This document shows positions 10,941 to 22,119 of a stretch of 64,000 nt of DNA, one piece after another. The notes beneath the pieces were generated by a model that was not told the origin of the DNA, ran no database searches, and saw only the letters and a program-made list of their open reading frames with translations. The position numbers were made by a program, and so were the translations under genes. Location of the stretch: the NCBI GenBank assembly GCA_022702545.1, contig JAHRBC010000002.1, forward strand, positions 4,960,001 to 5,024,000, in the 5' to 3' direction. Each line of letters opens with the position of its first letter. Position 1 is the stretch's first letter. Source of the DNA: Phycomyces nitens (taxonomy: Eukaryota; Mucoromycota; Mucoromycetes; Mucorales; Phycomycetaceae).

Positions 10941-12059
10941 CTATGAAACTGTATGCTTTTTGCAGTGGTACATATTGTTGGTCGTACCTTCAACAATCCT
11001 TGTTGACTTTGACTCAGACTCCAATGTGGTAGGTTCTCCTGATTTCGAAAAAATTGAGTTGGCTATTTGTGTGCTATCATTTTGTTGAGCAGAAGGTTTG
11101 AGATAATATGTTTCAAAAGTGTTAGACCTGAGACTCCAGTTCGCATGTATCTTAACTCTGGGTATTGCTACTCCCTCTTCTACTGCCTTTGTGCTCGAAG
11201 CTGACCGAATGGAATGTGCTTTGTACTTGGTCGTGTCTACGCCCGCTCTCGCCATTGTTTTCTGAACCCAAGATGCTACTGTAGAACTGCTTACGGAGTT
11301 GGTTTTGTCAGGGTTATTAATATATGCCAGAAAAAGGGTGTGATCGTCTGGTAGTTGTTGTCGTAGCTTTGCGGTTTTCTCCATGAATGTATAGAGTGTA
11401 GAGACGAGACATAGATCGGTATCCTCCATAAGACCAAGAATTGTGGATTTTACCTGTTTTTCCTTTGCTTCCCTGAAATGTATGAATCCAGAGATTGGTT
11501 TGTTGTTGTGTAGTTCAAGTTGCACATCTTTGAATAGTATTCGGCCCACATCAGACCTCGGTCTAGCCATAGTAACAAGACACATCAGGATGATTGTTTT
11601 CTGTTGTAGATCATATAGATTGATGTCTTTATTGGAAGGCCATTCTTGCTTGATAAACATCATGAGTAGCTTGGTATCCCATGTTTGCAGTGAGTGTTTT
11701 TCCGGAATCACAATTTCTGTATGCTTCTTGGCCTTAAAAAACTCAACGATGCAGTCCTGATTTGCAATGGCCATCTTGTCTGGGTGAAGTATCTTGAATA
11801 CGGAAGCAATTGAGGAACGTAAACCATTCAAATATTGGTATGAGAAATGACTGTTGGACTTGAGAAACATCAATACGTTTTTGACATTGTAGTCCTCAGG
11901 GGATACAGTAGGTTTCTGAGTTGCGCACCAAGTGATCCATTTCTTCCAACCCGAGTTGTACACCCTGCATGTATTTTTCCTGTGGGCATGAGATAGGAAT
12001 TCAATCGTATCCTCATCTAATTGATCAACCGTCTTCCTCTTGTTACGGATAAGTTCCAT
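10941..12059 (-). CDS. Tyrosine recombinase of DIRS-A
   Basis: DIRS-type YR that would integrate the circular cDNA. The open frame extends far upstream, but only the part after about 12059 (MELIRNKRK) resembles YR. Visible elements: core-binding region RVYNSGWKKWITWC and YLNGLRSSIASVFKILHPDK; catalytic Arg in MARPRSDVG; HxxR in HSIRSASSTKA; then HANWSLRSNTFETYYL with the candidate nucleophile Tyr. The C terminus is encoded in the inverted repeat/ICR (STRIVEGTTNN) and the last codons are read from CMC1, so the native stop was displaced by that insertion. It overlaps the RT/RNase H frame at 12017-12059, as usual in DIRS. No in-frame stop. Confidence 0.85.
   Translation of the reverse strand: MELIRNKRKTVDQLDEDTIEFLSHAHRKNTCRVYNSGWKKWITWCATQKPTVSPEDYNVKNVLMFLKSNSHFSYQYLNGLRSSIASVFKILHPDKMAIANQDCIVEFFKAKKHTEIVIPEKHSLQTWDTKLLMMFIKQEWPSNKDINLYDLQQKTIILMCLVTMARPRSDVGRILFKDVQLELHNNKPISGFIHFREAKEKQVKSTILGLMEDTDLCLVSTLYTFMEKTAKLRQQLPDDHTLFLAYINNPDKTNSVSSSTVASWVQKTMARAGVDTTKYKAHSIRSASSTKAVEEGVAIPRVKIHANWSLRSNTFETYYLKPSAQQNDSTQIANSIFSKSGEPTTLESESKSTRIVEGTTNNMYHCKKHTVS
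10974..11031 (-). repeat. DIRS-A ICR arm complementary to its 5' terminus
   Basis: Begins ATTGTTGGTCGTACC and runs to ATGTGGTA. It is the reverse complement of 14916-14973 with one or so mismatches. With the block ending at 4889 it forms the internal complementary region used as a circularisation template in DIRS replication (family knowledge). Confidence 0.85.
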
Positions 12060-13905
12060 GCAATCATTTTCCACCTGTCTAGTTTGAATGTCATCGGTTG
12101 ACTCTTGTGTTTCATTTTGAGTATGGTGGGGAACCAATATTGAGTGGGCCAAAACGGCGTGACTAGTACTGCTTGTTGTAATTTCTGGTATTTGATGTAT
12201 TGGATCGTTTTTGGTATGAATTTCCAGGGTGGGAACAGGTACATTCCCTTTGCAAGCCACGTCTGTTGGAAAGCATCCAACGCTAGCTCCTCGGGGTCTG
12301 GTCGAAGACTCCAGAATTGTGGTAGTTGAGAATTGAGTCTGTCCGCAAAGGCGTCTATCTTCAGAGGTTCCCATCGTTTGTTGATCTGTTGGAAAATTCG
12401 TTTGGGGATTGTGGCTTTGTAAATCACTCGATTTTTCTGGTGTGTCTGTCGGCTTAACCAATTGGCCTTGATGTTGTCCACGCCTGGTATATGTTCGTAT
12501 TCGACGTCCAAGTCGAAGTCGTTGCAAATGTTTTGAATGTTCACGGCTAGGTTTTGTAACAATATTGAGGCAGTTCCTCCCGATTTCGAACTGTACTTCA
12601 GGGCGGTGATATTGTCGGTGAAGATCTTTAGTTGGGATCCCTTGTGGTGTCTTGCATGTAGTTTTAGAGCAAAGTAGATAACCATGAGTTCTCGCACATT
12701 TATCAAGTATTCTCTTTCGGTTGATGACCATGGACCTGTTGCTTGAACCGACGTTGAGCTCACACCCCAACCTAGATCTGAGGCGTCTACATGAATTACT
12801 ACTTGAGGAGTCTTGCATGATAATATCTTCTGAATGGGTAGGCCATTCTTCTTGTGCATCCACTCTTTCCACCATTCCAATTCCTTCTTGCTCTCGTGTG
12901 ACAATCTCATGGGTGCATCCCAATTCTGGTGGTAATGTTGTAAACTCGTTGCTAAATCCCTCTGCATATGATGAATATGAAGTAAAGCCTCCCCTATTGC
13001 CGGGATCATAGATGTCATCTTTCCCATCAAACTGGCATACCATCTGCAGTTGTATTGACCGGGTGTGCTGTTCATGGCTTGTCTCAATCGTCCCATTAAT
13101 TTGGTTAGTTTCTTGAGTGGTACAGATATTGTCATAGTCTTTGTATTGAAAACAAACCCCAAAAACTCCTGTTGCTGCAAAGGAGTCATTACACTTTTCT
13201 GGTAGTTTATCAAAAATCCCAGGCGTTCCAAGTGTGATACTACTGTTTGAGTGTGTGTCATGGCTTCTGTCTTTGTTGAGCCCAGAATGCAAATATTGTC
13301 GAGGTAGTATACTAGACGAATGCCCAATTGCCTCATGGGTTCTATGGCAAATCGCATCAACTTGCTGAACACCCTCAGGCTGACACTCATGCCAAATGCT
13401 AGCGTCTTGTATTGGTATACTTTTCCCTGGTTCTGAAAGGTCAGATACTTCCTGGAGTTTTGGTGTCTCAACATATGCATCCTTGAGGTCCAGTTTGCAA
13501 ATGAAATCCTTTGCCTCGATAATATCTCGCAAGGCTGGGACGCCCTCCATTTTAAAGTGTTGGCATTGAATGAAATTGTTGATCTTTTGGCAATCCAATA
13601 TTGGTCTGCGCTTGTTGGTTTCTTGAATTGTGAAAAAGTTTGAAAGAAAATCTGTGCTTTGAGTGGGAGACAGTTCGATTATATCGGCCTGCAAAAATTT
13701 GTTCACTGCTTCGTTGACAGCTAATTGTTCTGTAGAGTTTAAATGAATTTGACGTAATCGCCATGGTGTTGGTGTCTTTACTAGTGGTATCTGATACCCA
13801 TATTTTATTACTGATAGTGGCCATAGATGATTTGTTGTTAGGTGCCATTGGGAAGCAAACTGTTGAAGTCTCCCCCCTGGAGCGATCCCATCGGTCGGGA
13901 TGCTG
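12017..13905 (-). pseudogene. Reverse transcriptase / RNase H of DIRS-A (frameshifted)
   Basis: The N-terminal part (IPTDGIAPGGRLQ, NFFTIQETNKRRPILDC, KLDLKDAYV) is read in one frame down to about 13485, and the rest (SRKYLTFQNQGK, LAFGMSVSLRVFSKLM, LVYYLDNICILG) in another, so there is a frameshift near 13480. The RT box is YLDN rather than YxDD. RNase H follows with VVIHVDASDLGWG, INVRELMVIYFALK and IFTDNITALK; the tail ends RGRRLIN. No in-frame stop in 12017-13480. It overlaps the YR gene downstream and starts in the tail of gag in a different frame. Confidence 0.85.
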
Positions 13906-13918
13906 TAGTGTGCATTGT

Positions 13919-14800
13919 TTATTGGTTGGTTGAGGAGTTGTGGTTTGGTGGGCTTGTCTGTTGCGGATTGTTTGGGCTGTTTGAGTATCCTGTTCTGTTG
14001 TTGGAGGGGCCCGGTCCAAAAAAAGAACCGCGTGATCCACTGTTTCCTCTTCTGTATCCTCCGAAACTTCCTCTGGATCCTCTAAAGCCGCCTCTGGACT
14101 GATAATGTCCATTTCCTCTAAAGTTTCCTCTGGATCCACTGGCTTGTTGGATCAACTTTTGGTCAAAGGTTGCTTTGTGGAAAGTACTGAGAAATTCATT
14201 GCTGTATGAATTTTTGGTTTTTGGATCCTCCTCAGAGGTCTCCAAATGTTTGATACTGATTGGGATGTGAAGGGCTTTGTCTGTGTACTCTTTTGCTTCT
14301 CGTTCTTGTGCTCTTGCTGTTTCAAGACCAAAGACTGCCAGTCGTTTACTTTGTTCAATGCATCGCCCGACGATTGATTCTGCTTCATCTGGGCTTGTCG
14401 TGAAAACAAGTTGTAACTGTTCAAAGATTTCCATTGCCACTCTGGCTTGGAAGCGTGTGTTTTCTGTGATCTTATATATGGAAGTGACAACATGAGTTGT
14501 TTCTGTGGAGTGTCGTTTGAGATATGGTAGTACGCTCTTGTTGATTTTCTCTGGTGTGGTCCATTCATCCAGGTTGTATCTTTTGGTGTCTCTTTTGAAC
14601 TTTCAAAAGTTGTCTTGTTTCTGTTGGCTGGGTGTATTGGCCAAAACTTCAGAGATCACCACCGGTATGGGTGATCCTGATATTCGTTCTTCTTTTTCCT
14701 CGTCGATTTGTCTAACGATGTTTCTGATAATATTTTCCATCTCATCTTGTGTGTATAGTCGTTCATTAGGTGTAGGTGTTTCCATCAATAGTTCTTCCAC
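13919..14800 (-). pseudogene. gag-like protein of DIRS-A (one TGA)
   Basis: Start MEELLMETPTPNERLY; one in-frame TGA at 14603-14605 (after QQKQDNF), after which the same frame continues to 13919. The central part is helical (EIFEQLQLVFTTSPDEAESI). The C terminus is rich in Arg, Gly and Ser (RGNFRGNGHYQSRGGFRG), an RGG-type nucleic-acid-binding tail in place of zinc knuckles. About 293 codons. Position directly after the 5' terminal repeat matches gag in DIRS. Confidence 0.7.
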
Positions 14801-14814
14801 GAATGCGCAGCTTT

Positions 14815-14973
14815 TGAAGGTATAAAGGGAAATGAGGGTTTAGGATACAATTTTATTTTTTATTACTATTTTTTTATCTATAAAAGGAAAATAAAGCGCG
14901 GCTCTTGGAGCATGTTACCACATTGGAGTCTGAGTCGAAGTCAACAAGGATTGTTGAAGGTACGACCAACAAT
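14815..14973 (-). repeat. DIRS-A 5' inverted terminal repeat and leader
   Basis: Read on the minus strand: ATTGTTGGTCGTACC at 14973 through ATGTGGTAACATGC and an AT-rich leader to 14815. The inner part is repeated inverted at 4580-4700 and the outer part at 10974-11031. Confidence 0.85.
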
Positions 14974-15213
14974 TCATATGTTATATCAAATAAACACTTT
15001 TCAATTTAAAAATAAGGGATTTATTTTGCTAATACTATGCTCTTTTTAATGATGTTTATATTGCATTCCTGACTGTTTTATCTCTTTATTGAAATACTTG
15101 TGATAGCCAGAGAACAGTATATATAGAGTAACATTATAGATTTTTCTTCTATCAATTATTTATTAAAATATTATTAACAATGAGCAACACAAACGCAGAC
15201 AATAGCGAGTTAT

Positions 15214-16892
15214 CACTGCAAAAAATAATCTAAATCATTACAATATTAAAAGTTTATAATTGTAATTTTATGTATTAATTTAATATCTGATAGATAAATT
15301 TTAATAAATGCCCAGTCAGTATGTTAAAGAATAACTGACCAGATATTATATATTAACATGTCAGATTTGAAAATTCGGTGTGAGCTTAGTTATAAAGATT
15401 GTGTATAAACTCTATTCCAAAAGCAAACATACATACTATTACAAATTAAGAAAAAAACATGTACTGTTTGAGAACACCTGTCTGAGAAGAACATATATCT
15501 AGGCACGTAATAACAGCAGTGTTTTGCATTTTTTTGATGGCAATGATTCAATCAATTGCTTCGGAAAAGCTGTTCTTTTTGGTCTTAATTCTAAAAATAA
15601 TATTCTCAATTGGAAATTGGTTTGTAGGAATATATTTTTATTTTTATTTTGAATAAAAAAGAATCACTCATAATAATAATTGCTCTATAATATTTATTCT
15701 AATATATATATATATAATTCTTGATTGTATGAGAGAGATATAGATACTTGCTTTATGGATATATTCTATAATAAATAGCAAATGTTATTAATATGATTGA
15801 TTTTAATACTATTAATCAAATTATATAATACCTTGCTTCCTTGATTTGCTTGATATCTTTTTAGAGCTAGAGAATATTATGAGAAAAATTATTAAATATT
15901 TATACCAGCTTACTTATTATATATAGTCCTTGGAAATCTTGAATACTTTGATTTAATAAAGGCAAAGACAAACTTTTGAAATAGAATACTAAGTAGAGAT
16001 AGCAATGAGTAAGGATATTAAAAAATATTTTTCAAGTATATATACTTACTAGAGGTATGAATTTCTGGAGGGCGACTATATAGATACATAACATTTCTAA
16101 TAAAATATATATCAGTAAGAAAAATAATCGAATGTAATAAAGAACATAGTACTTATCTTTGTATACCAGAATGATTTTGATTTTGTTTGCCAGGAGTATA
16201 TATAGCAAACCGCGCTTTAGAAGAAGTACTTGGATGATAATAAAAAGTAGAGAAAGAAAAAAATGGATGAATAAAAAACAATCCTTGAAATAGCCGTAGA
16301 ATCTGAGAGATGATTACGTATTTTTTTTTTGAAAATAAAAAAAGAAAAATATGTTTGTTGTGAATACCAAGTATGCAAAAAAGGCGATTAACACACTGTG
16401 CGCAAATGCAGTCTGTAATATTTGTTGTACTCTCAGTGCTACATGAATGGTTTAGGAAATAAAAATATAAAAACAATAGAAATAGGCATACTTGTAAAAG
16501 ATATTATTTTATAAAACGAATGAATATTTAGTTATATGGTTGGAATGAATATTCAAGTAATTAATCAAACTAAAGATCTGAAGATATTAAATAATAATTA
16601 TATATATATATGTATCAGTCAAATCTAGATTTTATAAATATTAAGATAGACAACATTTATTGATATCGGGCAAGTACCGACTGGAACACAGATAGATCCT
16701 CTGCTTGATTGATATGTCATAAGAATAACAATTCATTTTTATATTTATAATCAAAATACTCAAAGATTTTTTTCAAGCAGACCTTAACACTAAATAGTAA
16801 AATGTATGTTGATACATGAACAACTATATTCTATAGAGTGATTACTATCAGACAAATACTTACAATTGAATAAATACCAGAATCTGTAAATT
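15214..16892. other. CMC2 arm, no gene recognised
   Basis: Very AT-rich sequence corresponding to the right arm of CMC1 and CMC3. A 107-codon open frame on minus (16153-16476) is low complexity and unsupported. Confidence 0.4.
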
Positions 16893-18122
16893 ATGAGCCA
16901 GCAATTAAACAAGGGAAAGAAGAACATGTCTGCAAGAGCGTCATCCTCCAGATCACTACTTACCACAGTGAACACTGGCCGTGTTGTCACCCCTCGCCCA
17001 TTACTTGCTTCTAGATCTGACAATGTAACAATCTCCAGGAGTGAATATAACACTATGGTTGGCCTTTTATCCACCATTGATAAAAAGTTAACTGGTGTAT
17101 CAACACAAGTTGGTGCAGTGTATGATAACAAAAGGCAAATGATGTTGTCTCTCAATGGTCTTGTTGCTTGCCAAGCCAGAGACCAAGTATCAGTCCAAAT
17201 GCCCGTGGTAGAAAATGATGAGATCGTGAATATCATCCAACCTGAAGATATTCTTTCTGTCTCTAACTCACAAGTTAGCCTTCAGGATATCGTCAGTGCA
17301 ACAAGATATCCAAAGTTATCTGTAAGTTCTAAATGAAACAGTAATATCAAAATATATTATTAATATATACTTTTAGAAAGTTATTCAAGATTACTTGAAA
17401 AACTTTCATCTTAAATCAGACAATCCCAGTTTGATCAAGGATAATGAAGAGAAGCCAACTTGGGATGTCAGTGTTGGATTGGCTGATGATGTCAATCAGA
17501 ATCTAGCAAACGCTCTGATCATATATGCCCGTGAACAGCCTGAATCAACATCAGTAACAGGAAAAGAACTGGGCACAATAATTATAAATAATTATTATAA
17601 CCGTTTGGCTGATAGCAAGCTTGTGCCAGAGCTTAGAGAAGCAAAAAAGACAGCAAACCAAAGAGGCAACTGAAAAACTGAAGTAAGTGAATATTAAATA
17701 AAATGCGCAAATATTTATATATTATGCTTTTTCACTTTAGCTTTTCAAGAGACGAAAGAGAACCTTTGTAAAGCACAAGGAAGCTGTTGAAAGAAGATTC
17801 AACAGGGATGCCAGTGGCATCTTTCATAGAGATGTAATGTCAGATGATGAAACAGACATGGAGATCACTGTGAGGGTACTTCGTCCAAATTGGAGGAGTG
17901 ATGAGGTAAAACACAGGCAGATTGATATTTCTTATGTTTTATGTCTAATGATAAAATATATCTGTATAGCTGAATGAGCTGTTTGACTTTTTGGACATGC
18001 TTGCCAAAAAAGATCTAGGAAAGAAAGCCAGTCAATTGAAGACTTGTCATTATGTTGTCATACAAAAGACAATTCCTCGCGGCTTAGTAGCCAAAATTCC
18101 CACATGGTCAAAGCGTGAATAA
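16893..18122 (+). pseudogene. CMC2 gene B: conserved accessory protein (one in-frame stop)
   Basis: Predicted exons 16893-17321, 17377-17682, 17741-17905 and 17970-18122 (143, 102, 55 and 50 codons plus stop; 350 aa), all GT-AG. The second exon is 306 nt, identical in length to that of CMC1 and CMC3. Exon 2 has ELGTIIINNYYNRLAD, equivalent to DLARMVKNHFCNQV in CMC1. Exon 3 is basic (LFKRRKRTF) then MSDDETDMEI and RPNWRSDEL. The only defect I see is TGA within exon 2 (after NQRGN). Overall identity to the CMC1 and CMC3 copies is low outside these blocks, so the shared length and motifs suggest past selection. Function unknown; probably nuclear and DNA-binding (inference). Confidence 0.7.
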
Positions 18123-18219
18123 ATCAACAAGCATCTCTTTTTCACTTCTTCATCTATATTGATTTTGGCATATATATATTGCATATTTTATGTAAGAAAG
18201 TAAAAAAATAAGAAGACGA

Positions 18220-21200
18220 TTAAGCATAAATTTTTCTAGGCAATGGAATAACAATGACTTTGGCTGCACCACGGCCAGAAGCTTGATTGCCGATTGCAAT
18301 TGGAGATAGAATTTGATGAACTGGTAGAATGTTGTCATAGTCATATTTTTGAAAGGTCGGCTTATACATATCAATTCCTTGGTCTATTCTTGGCTGATGT
18401 TGAAGAACTTTGTACCATTCAACAAAAGCAAAGACATGCTGAGGATTGAGTCGTGTCATAAAGTTGTCATAGGTGGGTTTTGGAGAAAAATTGTGGGCAA
18501 AAAGATACTTGATATAGCCAGCATAGGTATAGCTTGACTCACCATTTTTCTCAATGTATATAGCCTGGATATACGACCCTCTTGTATTTGACCCTTCACC
18601 ACCTTTGTAGACTTGGCCAAGAAGATTAATGAATGGAATCTTCTGGATTCGGTCATTGACAAAATTTGAGCTCTGGACTACACCTTTGGCGCTTTGCAAG
18701 AGATTGTCTTGGTACTCAATGCGATAGAACTTGAGAAGGCAATTGTACTCGGCCGTTCTCATTGTTGTTGGCTCTTGGAGTTTTAATGGCAAGGCTGATG
18801 GTGGAAGAGACTCGTTTCCTAATATGCATGTTTCAGTTTCAGTTGCAGAGTCAACAAACGTAGGCAAGTGAAATATGGTAATCATATTGTTTTGGGGAGG
18901 GAGAGATGAGATGGGTTGGTGAGGGTGGTGAGGTGTGATCTGTAAAAATCGCCCTTTGATGCATTTTCGATAAATTTATCCATATAGGTTTTTTCAAAAC
19001 CATTCTTCTTGTTCGTGTTGAAACCTTTGATCAGGCCATTGTATCGTTCAAAGCTGAAAAGCCAGTATCAGTATATTGGGCCAAAATCTTGGATCGTTTC
19101 TTTCAGGTGAAGATGAAGGTGCATATTGGGCGATAAAAGATCGGGCTCATATAATTTCTCACATCCAATATAGAATTTCTCCAGACTGTTGTGAGCTTGG
19201 CTTAATTCTTCATTGGTGATACTTGGCTTTGTTAATAATCGGCATGCATCAACGAAATGAATCCAGTTGACAAAAAGATCATTGGGTAATCGAGACTTGA
19301 GCACGACAGGAGAATATACTAAGCACCAGGATTTCCATTCATCGGCTTTCATGAAAGGAAATCCCTTTCCAATCTTTGTGGTTAACGTGGTATAGTCTGG
19401 TGGCAGAGTCATGGTATTTGCTTCATTTTGCATTTCCGCAAGATCATGGTCATTGAGAAGATTATCAAATAACCATTTTTCGATCATTCTCTTTGCAGTT
19501 CCCAGGAAAAGGTTGTGCATTGGATCAATTATTGTTGATCTTACGGGCTCAAAGTATCCTAGTCGATGGAGCTCTGACCAGCAAACCCCGTTTTCAACCT
19601 CCAATCGTTTTCTCTCTGTATTGGTTACTGCATTCTTCCACATACTAGCATGCTTCATATTTTCTTCTTTGGTTCTGCCTGTCCATTCAGACGACTTGAA
19701 ACCAGAATAATCGACGATGCTGGTACCTTCAAACCGATGGAAGTGGCGATTACACTTATGGCATGCATTTGTACTGTTGTGTGAAGTGAATCCACATGTT
19801 TTTCTTGCAGCAGGTATATCACATGCAACCATTAGCAGAGCAGCACGGACCAGAGTCTTGGAGCATGTGTGGGTGTTGATATAGATGCCTTTGTACAAGT
19901 CTTTCAGCTCATCAACAAGAGGACGAAGATAGTTATTTATCTCTGAAGTGCTGGCTTCTTTTGGTCCAGGCATCAGACCCACAAGTATGACATTCTCTGC
20001 CTTATTTCGCTCTTCTCTTGGGAGGTTGTTGATTGTCAGGTATATTGCTCCACAGGAATATGTTACCCCATCAAAGGGTTGAAACCAATCGATGTTGAGA
20101 GTGAGCAGCAATGACCTTTCCTTGGCAACAAATTGTAAACCAGCTTCATCTACGAACTCCTTCCACATTCTTCCATCATATACGTCAAACATTGTTCCAT
20201 CAATCTTTGGTCCACGATTCCACTTGTTAATTTGATTCTCAAATGTAGGGCGCTGGAACATTTTTTTCAAGGCTGTTTTGAGTGAGTTATATACATATGT
20301 GCGGTTTGGTCTCATAGTTTTGTTGTTGCTGATTTTGTACAATGCGTTTCCACACTCTCTATTGCTTCCAAGTTTCGTGAAGTCGCATGTACTAGGAGCT
20401 CCATTAACATCACTGAAGATACTATGACAATTTCCACATGCTACATATTTTGACACGCCACTTGTTAAGTTGCTGAATCCACTCATTTTCTTCAAGCCAG
20501 GAATACTAGTAGGAAGACGAAATTCCTCGCCATAGTGCTCAAGAACGGAATTGATAAAGGTAATCAAAATGGCGCTGCCCTCATCAACAACAAAACAAGA
20601 TATGAACATGACAATGAACACCGTTATCAGTCGGTGCCATGGATCTTGAGGAAGGTTTGGTAAATTATCTATAAGTTGATTGAGCCGCATGTTAATGTAT
20701 TCCTTTTAGTAATAACATCATCCTTTTTTTATTTTGCACCTGTTTCTTCATCCTGGTCCTGCTCTTCATCGTCATCACTCTTCTCATAGTCTTCAGAGTC
20801 AGAGAAAGCATCAAGATCTTTTTCACCTGTTCCAAAAATAGACTCTTCCACTGAAAGAGGTAAGAAGAACTCTATATTCTCAATTGGTAAAGGTGTACCA
20901 GGAGAAGAAATATTGTCTATGGATACACAATTTAAATACAGTTGAATATCCCTTTGGTAAATAAAATAAAATTACACTCAAAACTCTCTTCAGTCTGGTC
21001 TATGTCCATAGTATTATTGATAGTGTTTACTTGGCTTGAATATGCTATTTGGTTTGGATTATATATTATTATTATTAAGGTCTATATTTCTGTAGCTTAT
21101 TTACTATTAATCTGGCTGTTAAACAATTTGTCCTCATCACTTTGGACATGGCGTGCTGCAGTTCTTTTGCTCGTCATTGTGAAGCCAGAATGATTGCGAG

Positions 21201-21252
21201 AGCATTTCAAGCATCTGCATTGCACTTCATTGGAATTACGAATGGAAGACAT
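18220..21252 (-). pseudogene. Tnp2-family transposase of CMC2 (stop and frameshift)
   Basis: Exon 1 starts at 21252 (MSSIRNSNEVQCRCLKC, then TSKRTAARH). An acidic exon (DAFSDSEDYEKSDDDEEQDQ) lies near 20740-20900. The main exon has LTLNIDWFQPFDG with its Trp intact, SCGAIYLTINNLP, GLMPGPKEA, ACHKCNRHF, DPMHNLFLGT and LFSFERYNG. TGA follows FGPIY at about 19066, and a frameshift lies between there and 18885; the C-terminal frame 18885-18220 ends PLPRKIYA, like the ends of the CMC1 and CMC3 proteins. Decayed copy. Confidence 0.8.
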
Positions 21253-22119
21253 TTTTCTTGTTACTTAGTATAGTAAAGAAGGAGTACAAAGTATCCAGTA
21301 CTAATAATTAAAAAATACTTTTTTACTTGAGAATAATAAATCAAATGATTGAATATCATTCAGCCAATAAAAACATTCAAATCAATCTCTATTGTTAATG
21401 CAAGATTTTGCCTGAGTTATAAATATTTTTACTCATGTTATTGATAATTCCAGATAACTATTAAATTATGATTTAAATTGATTTTTGCAGTGTTAATCAA
21501 CACTCCTGAAATAAACACTGGTAAATTATCAAAAGTTATGAGGTGTATCTCTCTTTGAGTATATCTTATAATGATTGGCTATATTTACTTAATGTATATT
21601 TAACAGGTTCACAACAAAGGTCAACCAAAAAGACATACAAGAAGCTCACATAAGAGCTTCTTGATATTTTCATGAATTCATATGTCAACTGTGGCCAAAG
21701 CATCCACAAGGTGTCTAAAACAATTGGTATCCCTGAAAGAACAATGCATAGATGAGTCAAGCAAATCGAGGACAGCCCTGGTGGGATGCCTGTCCTAAAG
21801 AAGAGAGAAAGACCCATTCATTCCTGAATAAATGAGCAACACCTTGGCTATCTGGAACAGACCATTGAAGAACGAGGCAAGTTGATGCTCATGGAGTTGT
21901 CAAACAAGCTGCACAAAGAGTTCCCTGTAGACTTCCCTGAAACATTATCAGTTTATACAATGCATAAAACAATTGTGGAGAAACTTCACTTCATGTTAAA
22001 AAAGGCAGAAATATACAGAATGCACAGGAACAATGATGAGGTGAAGCAGATGTGCTTCAACTATATTATAAAAAATAATATCCGAAGGAGTTGTACATTA
22101 CAACTAAAACTGTATCTTT

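Larger units (their letters stand above)
4890..10967 (+). mobile_element. CACTA/CMC DNA transposon CMC1 (Tnp2 type)
   Basis: Ends CACTGCAAAAA...TTTTTGCAGTG with imperfect ~29-bp inverted repeats (outer shared motif CACTGCAAAAA, inner shared TTTCAT). A perfect 3-bp target duplication GTA flanks it (4887-4889, 10968-10970). CACTA-family termini and 3-bp duplication agree with the Tnp2 transposase inside. Gene order: transposase (+) at 5138-8157, convergent gene B (-) at 8264-9501, then a 1.4-kb right arm with subterminal repeats. It is 6.08 kb and inserted in the ICR of DIRS-A. Confidence 0.88.
9502..10967. other. CMC1 right arm, mostly non-coding
   Basis: Region between the start of gene B and the right terminus. 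It holds a possible small spliced ORF (listed separately), a run of several short exon-like segments with good GT-AG borders (for example around 10140-10160 and 10190-10260), and subterminal repeats near 10509-10615. Nothing else recognised. Confidence 0.45.
4553..14973 (-). mobile_element. DIRS-type tyrosine-recombinase retrotransposon (DIRS-A)
   Basis: Runs on the minus strand: 5' terminal repeat (about 14815-14973), gag, RT/RNase H, tyrosine recombinase, then an internal complementary region (ICR), then the inverted 3' terminal repeat (4553-4889). The ICR is the junction of two blocks: 10974-11031 is the reverse complement of the 5' end (14916-14973), and the block ending at 4889 is the reverse complement of the 3' end (4553-4590). 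This is the classic DIRS arrangement. CMC1 (4890-10967) sits in the ICR with a GTA duplication, so DIRS-A without it is about 4.3 kb. No target-site duplication flanks DIRS-A, as expected for YR-mediated integration. Confidence 0.85.
15213..21492 (-). mobile_element. CACTA/CMC DNA transposon CMC2
   Basis: Ends TCACTGCAAAAAATAATC and, at the right, TTTTTGCAGTG; terminal repeats agree over ~27 bp including TTTAAATCAT-like sequence. TTA is duplicated (15210-15212, 21493-21495) if one unmatched T at 15213 is counted as element. Removing the element and one TTA restores the IS630 transposase reading frame from SEL into INTPE, which confirms the boundaries. It is oriented opposite to CMC1: transposase on minus (18220-21252), gene B on plus (16893-18122). 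Confidence 0.83.

Noticed and set aside
12060..13480. Middle part of the 921-codon minus-strand ORF
   Set aside because: Shadow of the RT/RNase H frame; only its two ends (RT N-terminal segment and tyrosine recombinase) are real coding segments.
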